From contig JALLLT010000008.1 of assembly GCA_025266875.1 (NCBI GenBank), positions 930,001 to 994,000 on the forward strand: a DNA stretch of 64,000 nt, written 5' to 3'. A model generated the notes under the pieces. It was not told where the DNA came from. It saw only the letters and a program-made list of their open reading frames with translations, and searched no databases. The DNA is from Fennellomyces sp. T-0311. Its lineage: Eukaryota; Mucoromycota; Mucoromycetes; Mucorales; Lichtheimiaceae. The position numbers and the translations under genes were made by a program. Shown here in pieces: positions 36,050 through 48,406 of this stretch (position 1 is its first letter; each line of letters opens with the position of its first letter).

Positions 36050-38119
36050 TTATAGATCATATAATTTTCTTATAGCGTCACTACTCTTACTAATGTATTC
36101 CTTGACTCCCATAAGCGATATATAGCCAGTAGGACCGCTCACTGCATCCATAAATGTGATATCGCTGTTCTTCAGGCGGATGCACAGGTCACGCCACATA
36201 TTGGGTTGGATAGGGAAGTTTCCAGACAATTGGACAGTAATGTCGCTGCTCTCATTGCTACTTGGTGGCTTCTGAGAGCTTTGGCACAAGACAGATGCTG
36301 GGTTAGGATGGACACGAGAGAGCGAAAGATCCCATTCGACATCCTCGCGGATCATATCTGTAATATCGCTTATGGTACGATCCATCACTTCCAAGTTGAT
36401 AAGCTCGGTAGCCAACTCCTTGATCAAATATTCGAACCGGTCTTTGAATTGTGGTACGCGGAGAACTTTCTGCATGAATTCACGGTCTTGATAGCCAGGG
36501 TATGTCGTATAATTCCCAGAAAGCATATCTGAAAAGTTCAAGATACTCAGCCCAAAAGTACTATCCAAATCTGAAGGAATGAATATGAATTGGGTGGACT
36601 TGGGACCATTTTGGTATAGTAGATAGTTATCCGCCATGCCAATGTATCCATCACTGAAACCAGCGACAACTTCCAATGCTAGACTTTTGTAATGCAAACA
36701 GAATTTAGTAAGTGAAAAAAAGACACAATGTGTTTAAAGAAATTACCTTCGAAGGACACTTTCTATATTCAAGTGGCGTTGCCATGCTGCAACTGTGCAT
36801 GGAGTTCCTCGGGTAGGTGCCTCAGCAACGAATTTAGTGAGTCGTGCGAGTGGCAAAAACGAAGGTTTCCCACGAGATGGATTGCCTTTGATTTTGTATT
36901 GGCCCTTTGCGTAGTGCTGCTCCATGTCGCCTTCTTGTTCGCTGTGGAACCGCAGATCGGAAATATATGGAGTACGATGCTGCATAGTATCCGAGCTTTT
37001 GGCTTGGTACATAATACCATGTCGGAACCAGTTTCCGCCATACCCAAACTCGTCACGAGTCCATGGGTTACTGTACGATTCGATGAGCCCGAAAAGGCCA
37101 ATGGCTCGGTCATTGATAAACACCCTAAATATTTGTTTCAGCCACGAACTCTCCTTGTTTGTGTATCAGATTTTGTACCTAACGTATGTGAAAGTCGAAG
37201 TTGGTAATCCCAATGAATGTAACGTTCGATAAGCAATATTCTCGCGGATATACGATGGGTCGGCATAAAGTGAGCGCAGCTTCAGCTGACGGAATCCATG
37301 AAGCGTTCCTTTTTCCTTTTTGCGAATTTTGAGGGCGTAGCTCAGTTTGGGATATTCCCTAGTGCTCCGTCCTGATACTCTGACCACAGCATGATCAAAC
37401 TCTTGAACTTCGGTTGAGCTGTTGTCCAATTATATGAGAAGCCGACTTACTTCATTCAAGGGACAGTTACCTCAGATAAAACATTTTTGTCTTGACTTTG
37501 ATCCTTTCCATATTGTTTTCGTGCATATCATCAATCTCGGTTTGATCAGCAATGAGGTGAATCGTTGGAATCTCGCCGTCGACATGATAATCAGCGGGAG
37601 TTCGGTGAATCACAGAAAGTGGTTTGTAAAGTTGCGGCAGTTGGGTCACAGGCCAAACATTCTGTGTGCGGTTATAAAAGTCGTGGACGGCATGGGTGTA
37701 CTTTTTTAACATTGGGGGCTCTCGCATCGGCTGCCTGGCAAACGTTTCCCGTTCGATCACTTTGCCTTTCCTGGCAACGGCATAGTAGTAGCTTTCTTTT
37801 GGAGCAGGTGCCTTTCCGCAATGAAGCAACGGCGATCCAGACTCACTACGCTTTAATCCGTGTTGTTGATCGTCCACAAATACTACCATCGACGCCTTTT
37901 TGTCCGTAACAAGAGAAATGACGCAATACTGCTGATGGTCCGACGAGCCAACGGTAATGCCTTGCTCCAGATATTGCTCATTGTACGGTATCGAGTCAGC
38001 GCTGTTGTAGAACCTATACATGCAATAAAATGCAGCTCCAAGCCCTGTAATTGCTCTATCAATCAAATAGTCGGGATAAACGACTCGGCGTCGTTACCAA
38101 GTAAAAGTAATCGGAGCAT
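36050..38119 (-). CDS. CotH-family (secreted kinase-fold) protein
   Basis: Five exons, 38,119-38,098, 38,044-37,471, 37,418-37,179, 37,124-36,747 and 36,683-36,050, join in frame to 615 residues, close to the size of mucoralean CotH proteins. Choosing the acceptor at 38,045 creates a hydrophobic N-terminus (MLRLLLLGLGAAFYCMY), a signal peptide or anchor. The middle and end carry CotH-type segments: the ALKIRKKEKG, LKLRSLYADPSYIRENIAYR and LGLPTSTFTYVR block, INDRAIGLFGLIE, then YIGMADNYLLYQNG, FIFIPSDLDSTFG and a C-terminal helical part. CotH proteins are atypical kinases first known from bacterial spore coats; in Mucorales they are surface proteins, some involved in host binding. I do not see the MGxxHGQ-like host-binding motif, and there is no obvious GPI signal at the C-terminus. 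Function here is unknown. Confidence 0.8.
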
Positions 38120-39154
38120 GGTGTAAAGAAAGGCGAAATGGTACCATTCTGTAGTCTCTGTTTCATTTATAAGCACTTGTTTTGATGAACATGTGACAAT
38201 TTGGTTAAATCCGAATGTTCTACAAAGTAAACATAACTGCCGATGTGGAAACATCAATATTTTCACAATAGACGCTTGCACAATCTAAGAAGTTTGTTCA
38301 CGGAGCGATAAATGTTTGGTACGGTGCGGTTTATGCCTTATCCAGTGTGTCCTACGATGTTTGTATTACCATAATCAAAAGTTAGAGAGTTGCTTGTGTC
38401 ATATCATAGATAACATTAGGGTTGACCTCCAGTGCTTGTATACACTGCAGACGATTAACTAAGTAACTTGAGACCTTCTGCGTAGTCTGGATTAAGTACA
38501 GCTTTGTCGTCGTCATAAATAGTTTGTACTACGAAGATGAATCACCACAGAAGTGTGTAGTCACTTAGAGTATAAGTAGATATATAGATGCCCTTTTAAT
38601 TAACACACTACGCTGATATGTATACCGTTTTCTAATACTGAAAATATTTACATACAAGGCGCTGTAGTGCGTAGCAGTGACATTTGACATTCGATCTCGA
38701 TAACCAAAGAAGTAGGTAGCTGCGCATTACTTCAAGACGTATTTTTTTAAGTACGGAGGCTTTCTTTTTACCTCAAATTTATTACTGTGGCTTGTACCCA
38801 AGGAAGAGGAGCTGCAGCTTACTAATAAACGTCAAGGTATGTTGCTATGCTCCGTAGTAAGGAAGTATGATCGGGATTACAATGATCTATCACAGTAGCA
38901 TTCGGATGCCGAATACCGAGCCAAAGTATTAAGCATGATGCATGTCAAATAAAAAACTCTGCATGACGTTTGAGCTTTAGCATTCTTCCAACGGTCACCA
39001 ATGTTCGATGGAACCTTTTCTGTGCATTCTATACACAGCCACAATGGTTATGCTGGTGCGACAAACGTTCCTGGAAGATAGACCCCACCCCCGAATAGTC
39101 AATAGTTCCGTGTTCTTCTGTTTACGATCTGCTGTACAGAACATAACGGATGTA
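38120..39154. other. Spacer between the CotH gene and the F-box pseudogene
   Basis: AT-rich, no supported gene. Includes the CotH promoter side. Confidence 0.5.
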
Positions 39155-40874
39155 ATGAGCAATGTTAATGACCCGCTCTTCCTCGCCCAATCTCCTGCAG
39201 AGATTGCGACATTGATCTTTTCGTTCCTCGAGCAGGACCATTGTCTGACGTGTATGAGGGTTTGTCAACAATGGCATGTCACGGTGTCCCAGTATTAGCG
39301 AAATATATGGAGAGACCTGTACATTTTCAATAACTATATGCGGGTCGAAGATGTGTGCTGGCGTTTGTGCATCGGTAGACACGTCCAGAGTGTCATTTTC
39401 TATTCTAGCCAGTAGATATATCTTTACGACGTGATGCGAAAATTTATTGATGCTGGGTGAGATCAAGTCAAGAGTTTTGGTACGTAGACGAACTCATCTG
39501 GACAACTAGAATGCATACATATTCACCTAAATGGAGAGCCTTCTACCAGTGCCTTACACCGAATCCATACGACTTTTATTCATTGCTGGGCCTGCTAACC
39601 AAGTCAACTACAAAGCTGATCTTCAGAGAGCATTCCGATGGATTGGCCTTGAACCATGTGCTATCACTATGTCCCAAGCTTACGTACCTCTTGTTCAAGG
39701 ATTCGGATTAAAAATATCTGAATATGCAGGATGTACCTTTTGTTGCGGACCCGCAAGTCGAATTTACCAATCTAGCACACTTGTTCGTCGACGTTACCAG
39801 CAACCACGTTACACAAAAATGATTGCCTATTCTGCAGCGTTGTCCAAATTTACGGTATCTTGGCTACAAGTGTATCTTTCTGCCAACGGATCAAGATGAT
39901 TTCTTGCCAAATTTCACGACAATCGACCTGGACGACCTTTTCTCGCCGTGTCCAAGACTAGCATACCTGGAACTTGACTCTGAAGAATTCCTTATTCGAC
40001 AGGATCTTAAAGTCCACATCGACAATAGCAAAGATATCTCTGGTCTTTGGTTTTTCACAGCACAGGAGACAGATCAAAACGAGGCTGCGAAAATTGGAAA
40101 GTATCTTGAACAGAACGCAGATACATTTGAATACCTTTCTATAAATGGCAACGGCAACGATTGGACATCGGTATTAAGATGCCTTCAACTTCCAAGACTG
40201 CGTGGTTTGACTTGTTCCAATATCACCTAGGAGGATGGCACGATGGATCTACTACTCCGCCATAATCCTATATTGGAAGAGCTTATCCTTATATGTACTA
40301 TCCGGAGAGCTAGCTTACGCATACTACAGACCCTACAAACCCTGACACGTCCGACATGTATCAAGTTATCTGGCGCCACACTTTGCTATAATAACAATCC
40401 GATTCCTGCTGCTGCCTAAATTGAACAACTGGCGAGCAACTCAACCTTACAAGATATCACGCTCCATGAAAACTCGCATCCGGTTAACGACGAGCTACTA
40501 CAAACGCTATGAGGTGTTCGTCGTTGAAATCTGTGAAGATTGACCTTCCACCTCGAGAAACCGGTAGTCTGTATACAGACGATATGCTCTGTCATTTCAT
40601 CGCAAATCTCCACCGAACTAAAATCGAATTACTTCACTTTTCTGGCCCGCAATATCTTCAAGCAGCTGCGGTCCGGACAATTGGCAACTTACTAACCATC
40701 CGGCGCATAGGCATATATAACACTGGCCATGGTGTAAGAATTGGTGCCACTGCCTTGGTTCAAATGCTTCGTAGCAAGGCATTGGGTTCTGTCGATACAG
40801 CTGGTTTAGAGCTACTCGGGAGCAAGGATAACGATGCAGTATTCAAGCAATATAAACACAAGACTTTGAAGTGA
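39155..40874 (+). pseudogene. F-box/leucine-rich-repeat protein pseudogene
   Basis: The start, 39,155-39,298, encodes an F-box (AEIATLIFSFLEQDHCLTCMRVCQQWH), the adaptor that links substrates to SCF ubiquitin ligases through Skp1. It is cut by an in-frame TAG at 39,296. The reading frame shifts near 39,440-39,460 and then continues as a leucine-rich-repeat-like region (LSLCPKLTYL, LQRCPNLRYLGYKC, FSPCPRLAYLEL, LRHNPILEELIL). In-frame stops occur at 39,709, 39,820, 40,228, 40,417 and 40,510. A second shift leads to the final frame ending at 40,874 (SSLKSVKIDLPP). At least six stops and two frameshifts exclude function. Large F-box/LRR families with many decayed members are common in Mucoromycota. 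Confidence 0.85.
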
Positions 40875-43248
40875 TCAAAATACCCATGTCTAGCCCTGGA
40901 AGTCATAGACTATTTTTTAAAGGAAAATAAACTCTGTTTTATCAGTATCTTTCCAACAGTTCGATAAGGAAACTTTTGGAACATAATCGCTTCCTTGAAA
41001 CGTTTCGTTTTGCTATTGTACCTTAAGACTCATTGACAAGTCCGTTAGGGTAGCAACCAATTGACCGGATATATTACTGAGAACCTTGGTCAGTGCGTGA
41101 TTTAGGTGTATATTCAAGAGAGCAGTGCTGCATAATACTGCCCCCAGCTCGATGCTAACCACAATGAATCGCACCGATTCAGGTATCTAATTTTTTTCTA
41201 TGTGCGAATACTACTTCCAAATCAATTTGGATCGTCAGTAACACAATCCATAGATATTGAGTCGCCAATAAGCACAGAGTCTTCCAAGGTATGCGTTCGA
41301 ACTCTTGTCATTGACCAGGTTTACACCGGGATCTTTTTCTTTGGGGGTGGGAGGAGGGGAAACTTTCTCCTCAATGGTGGCTCAACTTTTGTGATTGCAA
41401 CGGAAATCAGAAAGACTAGACCCAAATACATAGGAATGGGTACATACACAACAGTAAGAATGTAATCAAATACAGCACTTTTCATCAAGAAGTATACCGA
41501 CTGCGTAACTGGCATCCAATACTGTCAATTATTGGTATATATGCGGAAGCACCGGCCAACGTCATCCGCCAACACATTTTCTTACGGAATCAAGACTGTC
41601 TTAAACAGAGCCATATCAGAAGATTTAATCAACATGATAAGCGCTACCGATGGCTTTCAGAGAGGTGCGTAACGCTCCTTTGGCAATTGCATTATGCATC
41701 TTTTGCTAAGCGTTTATCAAGCTTTCTGGGATTTCAGATTAACAATGGAATGTGACCAAGATATTCATTATGTGGTTGATGAAGTACTGAGGATTGTGCA
41801 TCTGATAAGGTAAAAAAAAAAGTGCAATAATTACAAGGAGGTCACAAAAGTAACAAGATAGTACACCAAAGAAGCACCCAGAGTAGTGAAAATAACAGAT
41901 GCGTACAGTGTGTGCGATGTGTAAAAAAGGTTTACATTTTCAAGACGTTTGCATCATTCTTATATCCGTAATTGTACGCTCTTATCATCATTTTAGTAGA
42001 CAAAACACCCCGGTGTTATTAGCGGATCCGCATCGACCAGTGCCCGTGCCATAGAACCGTTTGCCATCGTCTCATGTATCTTATCTGCAACGAAAAGCTA
42101 CGCGATGCGAAACCCAAGAATTGGAAGAGCGAATTTATGATGAAAGAACTTCAACAGACAATGTCCCATGGCTTTGAGATGAACAAAAAATTATTTTAAG
42201 CGTCCGTGACATGCTGGAACTTTTATGAGATACAGCCAGCATGAGAAAGCATAATACCGCAAAACCTATCAAGAGATCGGGCCGACGCGACAGACACAGT
42301 GATGCGAATTCCTTTACAACAAACCATCAACATGAGCAGGGCAATGTTCTGAGTAAACAGGAAGAAAGGCGTCAGTCTAAGCGTTAGTAGTTCAGAGGAG
42401 ACCAGGCTAAATTTGTAAGTGTCCAGGAAAAGTGCGGTATCGCTTGACCAGAAAAGGCTTTCGAATGACGAGGCCATAAGGTCGTGTTTTATTGAGGAAC
42501 ACTGCTCTCTATTTATACTGATGATGAGTCAGAATAGGGAAGACGAATATTTTTATCTAATAATCCAAAGATCCATGTTATCACCGAGTCTCCAATGGCT
42601 TTGGGGTCTAATGCCAATGAGACCGACGGTCATACAGTTCACGGAGTTGCCCTATCTGATTGGTAAAACTGGATCAAAGTTTCCACACACAAGCAAATGA
42701 GGCCATCGATGATTGTACGGTTGGTTGATGTCGCCATAACAGCGGATATATACAAGGACCAAGCATGCAACCTTGGATGATGATTTTGTATGTTGAGAAT
42801 ACGACAGTGCTTTGGACAATTTGGCCCATTCATGCTGGTGATGACCGCCATTTCTTGCTCGCAATCTTGCTCGTCGCGCAAGAAGACCGACCATGAATGG
42901 TTCGACTCATTGAGGCAATGCTCCAAAGAGGCGGACCCGGCGAGCTGACATGAGTATATTGATGCGCTGTATCAAAAGGCAGCCATACGGGGTTGGCTGG
43001 ATAAATCGATATGCTGTCACTGCTTGAGCTACCCCACATATCCTTACCACAATGTGATGCTGCCCAAAGACCGTTCGAGTAAATTTTCAAAAAAGGAAGT
43101 TGTTTACTATGCTATAGAAAAACGTTCAGTATGTGCATATGTCACACAAACGGAAAGTTACCTTATGTCCGCTCTACTTGCGTAACATCTGAACTGACAG
43201 TATCAGCAAGGATGCATGATAAATGAATTAACTTTATTAAGTGTGTAG
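40875..43248. other. Gene-poor stretch with possible decayed coding relics
   Basis: No intact gene. Short frames at 41,202-41,465 (+), 42,639-42,926 (-) and 42,830-43,090 (-) have protein-like composition but no motif. Several are interrupted when extended, as expected of old gene or transposon debris. Confidence 0.4.
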
Positions 43249-46200
43249 TTATGCTTCTTGTTTTTGCTCCTCATCCTTTAACTTCTCCATTTTGCTTTTC
43301 CGCTCCTCTTCTTGCTTTTGCGCCTTTTCCAACTTTTCCTGCTCCACCCGTTCCTCGCCATTCTTATAGATCTCCCCTTGCCAAAACGCAATGTCCGTCT
43401 CAGAGGGTGCGGGCGTGCTCTCAACTTTATGGTAACGCAATGATCCGGTCGCTTCATAAAAGGCTTTACTGAAAGACGCCCGTTGCATTGTGGCAATATG
43501 TTCGTCGGCTTGAGGTTCGTGACCCACGTGGTAGCGGTACGGTTCGACTTTGCCCGGCATATCGACGTAGACGGTGGAAATGACTTGACGCTCGTTGCCG
43601 CTTTGTGTGGTGTGCATGAGCGTTTCAGGATACCGGTTGCACTCGAGATCGATTCCCTTCATGCTCTTGCAATCGTTTTGAGACCAGAACTGGCTACCGT
43701 ACGAAATGGGACTCAATTTGAGGAATCCGTAAGATGCAAACACGAGGACCGCGACACAGGCGTAGGATTGTGCTTTTTTGCCCATGCGAGACGTGACGGC
43801 GTCAATGACAACGGCAATGAGACAGGCACTAAAGTAGGCGCTGGGTAAACTGTCGGCCAGTTTAAGATTGAATGCGGGCATGAGATAGAGTGCAAGTGCT
43901 TGGATAAGCGATGCGGTGCAAAAGTATGTGATGGACTGGTAGTAGAGCTCTCGCGTAGCGCTTGCATCTGTTGCTTTGCGTGTATGTGTGTATGTGAGGA
44001 TCATTTCTAGCACAATGTAAGAAGAGAAAGCCCTACCTGGCTGCTTTCGTTTGAATACTTGAGGCCACTTGATTTGTCGTTTGCGCAAAAGAGAGTCGAG
44101 GACGAGATAGATGCTGCACAAGCATAACGTGGTGATCGTCATTGCTTTTACGACGGGATTCATTGCTAGGTAGATGGATCGACCGGCGACTTGGTCCCAC
44201 ATGCGGAAGGCTTTGGTACCGAGGAACCATGCGATGGGTTTGGCTTGCTGGCGCTTGAGTGCTTTGAGTTGTTTTTCAAAGTCCACCGCAGTCGAAGGAA
44301 CAAGACGATCGTGGATGACTGAAGGATAAGCAAGCATATGTTCGTGTGCCTCTTTCATGATTTCCAAGCGTGTCAACTTTTCATACCCAATCGTCTGTTC
44401 TCCCGTCACTGGATAGTCCAAGGTGAGTTAAAATCAACAGCGGCTGCCGAATAGCCCCACGACTTACACGCTGGATGATACGCGGATTCAATCACCCAAG
44501 AACTCATTTCCTTCTTTGCCGAAGTCATACATGTTACTTCTTGTTGCGGTTTTTCATCGTTTGGCAATTTCACATTGTGACTCAACAGGTGACATCCTCG
44601 TTTGTGCAAAAGCCGGAAGCGAGACTTGATTGCTTTGAGCGGTGTCTTGTCCTTGCCATCAAACGTATCATCGTCACGCAGCATTTGAACCCACCAGTAG
44701 TCGTTGGCATCCGAGATGAAGGGGTCACCGTATGCACTAAGTTTGGCTGCGTTAGCCTTTTCTAGACAAGTGTGAATAGGCATATATCATTTACCTCACT
44801 TCGTTATGCTCTTTCTTGTTACTCACAGGGGGCCTGTGATCGTGCGAGTGGAGCTTTCGCCAAGTAGGAAAGTGTTCAAGAATGACCTGATCGTTGTTCT
44901 TGACGAACTCCAATGGCTGTGACTCATTCCAGCGTACTCTGGACTTGTGAATGACCCAAATATTGTTCATGTCTTCAAACGGATACAGCGACACTTCTTG
45001 CTCTAATTTCGCGCAATGGATTAGAGCAGGTCGGTCTCGCGATGGCATACTGCTTACGTGTGCTTCCACCATCGTAGCGTCTGAGATGCGAGTGCAAATA
45101 TCCACCATTGGTGCCCAAATGACGCAGAACAAGACTTGAACCGAACGCGATATCTGCAAAACTCCCCCAATGCAGTGATCAGTTTCTGCACACTTATCGA
45201 TTTTTGAATGTTTTACCTTGTTGCGTCTGCTCAAATTCGTTGCCTACGAGGGAATAGCGTAGCCGCGCGCTTACGGCCAGATCATGATCACCGGCGTTGG
45301 GAACGCGTCCGAGATGGTATTGGAAAATGATAAAGTAAACATACAACGGAAGCACGGCGGTTGTGGCAAAGCGCACCATGAACTGCTTTGCAATGTAGTT
45401 CTAATGGACGCGGGTTATGAATGGCATTTGATTTTTTTTTAACTTTATGCATACCAATGCAAAGCGTTTTTCTCCCAAGATCCGCCACAGATAAGTTGCT
45501 GTCGACGCCCATGTCACCAGCAAGGAGATGCCGCCTTGCCATTTGATGCTAGCATTTTGTTTTAGCGAGGGACACACACACGTATATACACACATCGACG
45601 ACCGCAACAGATGGATACGTACCTCATTGTGCAGCCAATGAGGATGCCTGTGGTCGCCTGCAGAGCATAAGGTATCGAGAATGGTTCTCTCTCCTGCTTT
45701 CTGATCTGAGTGGCCCATGAAAGCGCGGTCAGACTGCAGAATAAGCATAAAAGGCCTTCCGGGGTCACGAACCGGGACTGTGTGATAAGTCCGTTTTCTA
45801 TCAGGAATGTTAAACGTCAGGAAACGCGCCGTTTTACAAGGATATACCAAACATCAGCAATCCTGCAGCTGTCGTAGCAGCGGTTCGACGATGGCCCAAG
45901 AGTCGGATGGTCAGATAGACCAGGGGAACCAACAGTGTTCCCATCACGGCGGATGCGGTGCGTAGTTTTATCAATGGAAACGATGCAGGTACTCTGGAAA
46001 AGCAAAAAGAGAGAGATAAAAAGCGTCATTGAGATTGCGCTGATGGGTATATGGGCACTACGAGACTCACTGTCCAGCATAATATATCTGCTCATCGCCC
46101 GCGTATCCCAAGGAAGACGCCAATGCAGTATAGATCAGACCGGCCAGTGGCGGATACGAGCCGATAAAGAACTTTCCAGCGATGTACCAGTTGATCTGAT

Positions 46201-46492
46201 TGCACATCTCGAGTTCGGTCGAGCTAGGCGGGTGCTTCAGTCTCTTGGCCTTCTTGGACGTGAGACTCACTTACATGACGGACAAGGGGAAGGTGATGGA
46301 CCACAGGCGAAGGGCGAGGGCGAGGGCGGTGGTGGCGGATACCAGCGTGTACTCGCTGGCCAGGGCTTTGAGGATGTAGTTTGGACGCGGGTCTGGCTTT
46401 TTGGTCTTTGCATCGTAATGCTCGTCGCAATAGAGGGGGCTTGCGGGCTGTTGCGGGGCGGAGGGAGGACGACGATACCTCAGTGAAAACAT
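43249..46492 (-). CDS. Protein O-mannosyltransferase-like (PMT, GT39) with MIR region
   Basis: Eleven exons (46,492-46,275; 46,223-46,071; 45,993-45,848; 45,797-45,623; 45,548-45,455; 45,400-45,217; 45,153-45,058; 45,002-44,795; 44,736-44,468; 44,408-44,037; 44,006-43,249) join without frame loss to 890 residues. PMTs are multi-span ER enzymes that move mannose from dolichol-phosphate to Ser/Thr of secretory proteins. Seen here are an N-terminal membrane helix, a lumenal loop ending YIAGKFFIGSYPPLAGL, further helices, and a lumenal MIR region (LRHLGTNGGYLHSH; QQEVSLYPFEDMNNIW; LHSHDHRPPVSNK; VSAYGDPFISDANDYWWVQ). A C-terminal helix bundle and a charged coiled tail (EERVEQEKLEKAQKQEEERK) follow. 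The usual FDEVHFG motif of loop 1 reads STELEMC, so the catalytic Asp is replaced. It is either a divergent PMT clade or a non-catalytic partner. Divergent from VPS74. Confidence 0.85.
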
Positions 46493-46883
46493 GCGAGTGC
46501 AGCAAGGGAAGGAAGAAAACAGGGCGTGCGTTGGTATAAATAGCTTGGGAAGGGGAAAACAATCAAAACTAAATTGGGTGCTGTCATTCCAGCAGCCGTC
46601 AGACGAACTTGAAATTGCGGCATGGGCGAGCAATGCGGTGCGCGAATGATTGGGCTGTGTTGCCAGCACTTAATACAATAAGAATTATCTTTCCTAAAAC
46701 GACCATCGCCACGTGACGGCGCAGAAGGGCTCGTTGAGCTCTTTCGGAAACCCATTTTTCAACCTTCGAATAGGTTACCAACCAAAAAAAAAGGTGCGTA
46801 AGTTGCTCCATCCCATGTTTGCAGCTCCATCTCTGATGCCACATCGTCTAGCCTAATATTTTCATTTCGCTTACAACCTACAC
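46493..46883. promoter_or_regulatory. Shared 391-bp divergent promoter region of PMT and VPS74
   Basis: The two start codons face away from each other with only this interval between them. TATAAATA occurs on the plus strand at about 46,536-46,543. It probably drives both genes, though no further elements could be supported. Confidence 0.45.
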
Positions 46884-48039
46884 ATGTCGACCATCACGCG
46901 AAGACGGGTAGCTGGCGCATCCACTCATGATGACGGCGCGACAGAATCTAGCAGCCATGGAGCCAGCCGATCACAGGACAGTTTGTCACCCTCCTCAGAA
47001 AAGAAAATCGCCTATGACCCGCGCGATGTCGACGAAAGCAAAAGCACGCCCAAACTAACTCTTATGGAAGAAGTTCTTTTGCTCGGCTTGAAGGACAGAC
47101 AGGTTCAAATACAACAACACAGTGTTATTCCATGATGGTTCGAAACTGAATTGTCGTCATAGGGATATCTTTCATTCTGGAACGACAGCATCAGCTATGC
47201 TCTGCGCGGCTGCATTGTGATGGAGCTGGCGTTCCGAGGACGGATTGCCATGGTGAAGGATGCGAACCGACGAAAGTATCCATTGTCTGATCGATATATC
47301 GAGGTGATCAACGACAAGTTGACGGGCGAAGTGCTGCTTGATGAAGCATTGAAGATGATGAAGGTCAGCGAGAAAATGAGTGTTGCCAGCTGGATCGACT
47401 TGATGAGTGGTAAGAAGAAAAAAAAGGGGCAGCAGCAACAGCAGCAGCACGACGATTGTGTGTCTGATTTATACTTGTTTTAGGTGAAACGTGGAATGTG
47501 ATGAAAATCGGCTATCAGTTAAAACAAGTGCGAGAGCGTCTGGCAAAGGGCCTGGTCGACAAGGGCGTCTTACGAACGGAGAAACGGAACTTTTTGTTGT
47601 TCGACATGGCAACGCATCCAATTGCGGACACGGCAGCCAAGGAAGAGATCATCAAGCGCGTATGTACAATGTTGGTGACGCGAGTGACGTCCAGCTCCAT
47701 CGATTCGCAGTCAGACGTGCCCAATGCATATTTACGAACAGTCAGCATGATCTGCGCAGCCTATGCAGCCAATGTTTTGGAGAATGCATTGTTATACTTG
47801 CAGCCTGATCTGCGAGAACAGGCCTTCAACAAAGTCGACGAGCTCATGAACGATTTCTCCGCATGGCCCTTTGCAGGCACTGCGGGAGCCAAGATTGAAA
47901 TGGCCCCAGGCACAGAGTTATCCTTGGAAGTCATTGCCGCCGTCCTCAACGTGCTCACCAAAATGGATGCCATCGTAAGTTAATTTTGCGTCTGTGCGAC
48001 TTGAGAAAAACCGGCTAACACGCGCTCCCATAGCTTTAA
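46884..48039 (+). CDS. VPS74: Golgi phosphoprotein GOLPH3/Vps74
   Basis: PI4P-binding Golgi protein that holds glycosyltransferases in the Golgi by COPI-dependent recycling. Exons 46,884-47,102, 47,163-47,409, 47,484-47,974 and 48,034-48,039 give 320 residues. After a Ser-rich tail comes [20 protein letters not shown], then [71 protein letters not shown] and the late [20 protein letters not shown]. The last exon codes only Leu and the stop (MDAIL), a plausible arrangement because the family ends in a hydrophobic dipeptide. The first intron uses a GTTCAA donor, weaker than usual. Its neighbour is a PMT-like mannosyltransferase transcribed in the opposite direction. Confidence 0.94.
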
Positions 48040-48406
48040 ATTGTTTCTGTCTTTCTCTTTCTTTGCTACAAAAGCTAGTTACCCATCAATCTCTTGGCGT
48101 CCATAACTTGTTCATATCATCGCTGTCTCTGTCTGTCTCTCTCTGTCACCCTCTTCCCCCTCCCTTTTTTTTTACTGCCCTTGGTGCATTCTGAGGTCCA
48201 TTACACAAACACATCTACCCAAATTGGATGCGTTCAGGCACACACACACACCTCTTTGTCCTATCGCAATAAATAGACTGCTCATGTCGAATCGGATGAT
48301 CATTTTTCCATTGCCGAGCGAAAAGTTGCGTGCTACCGAGAAATTCCAACTTACGGATCAGCCACACCTTTTCTGAACTCGGACTTTTTTCCTTTATCTT
48401 TTTGAC

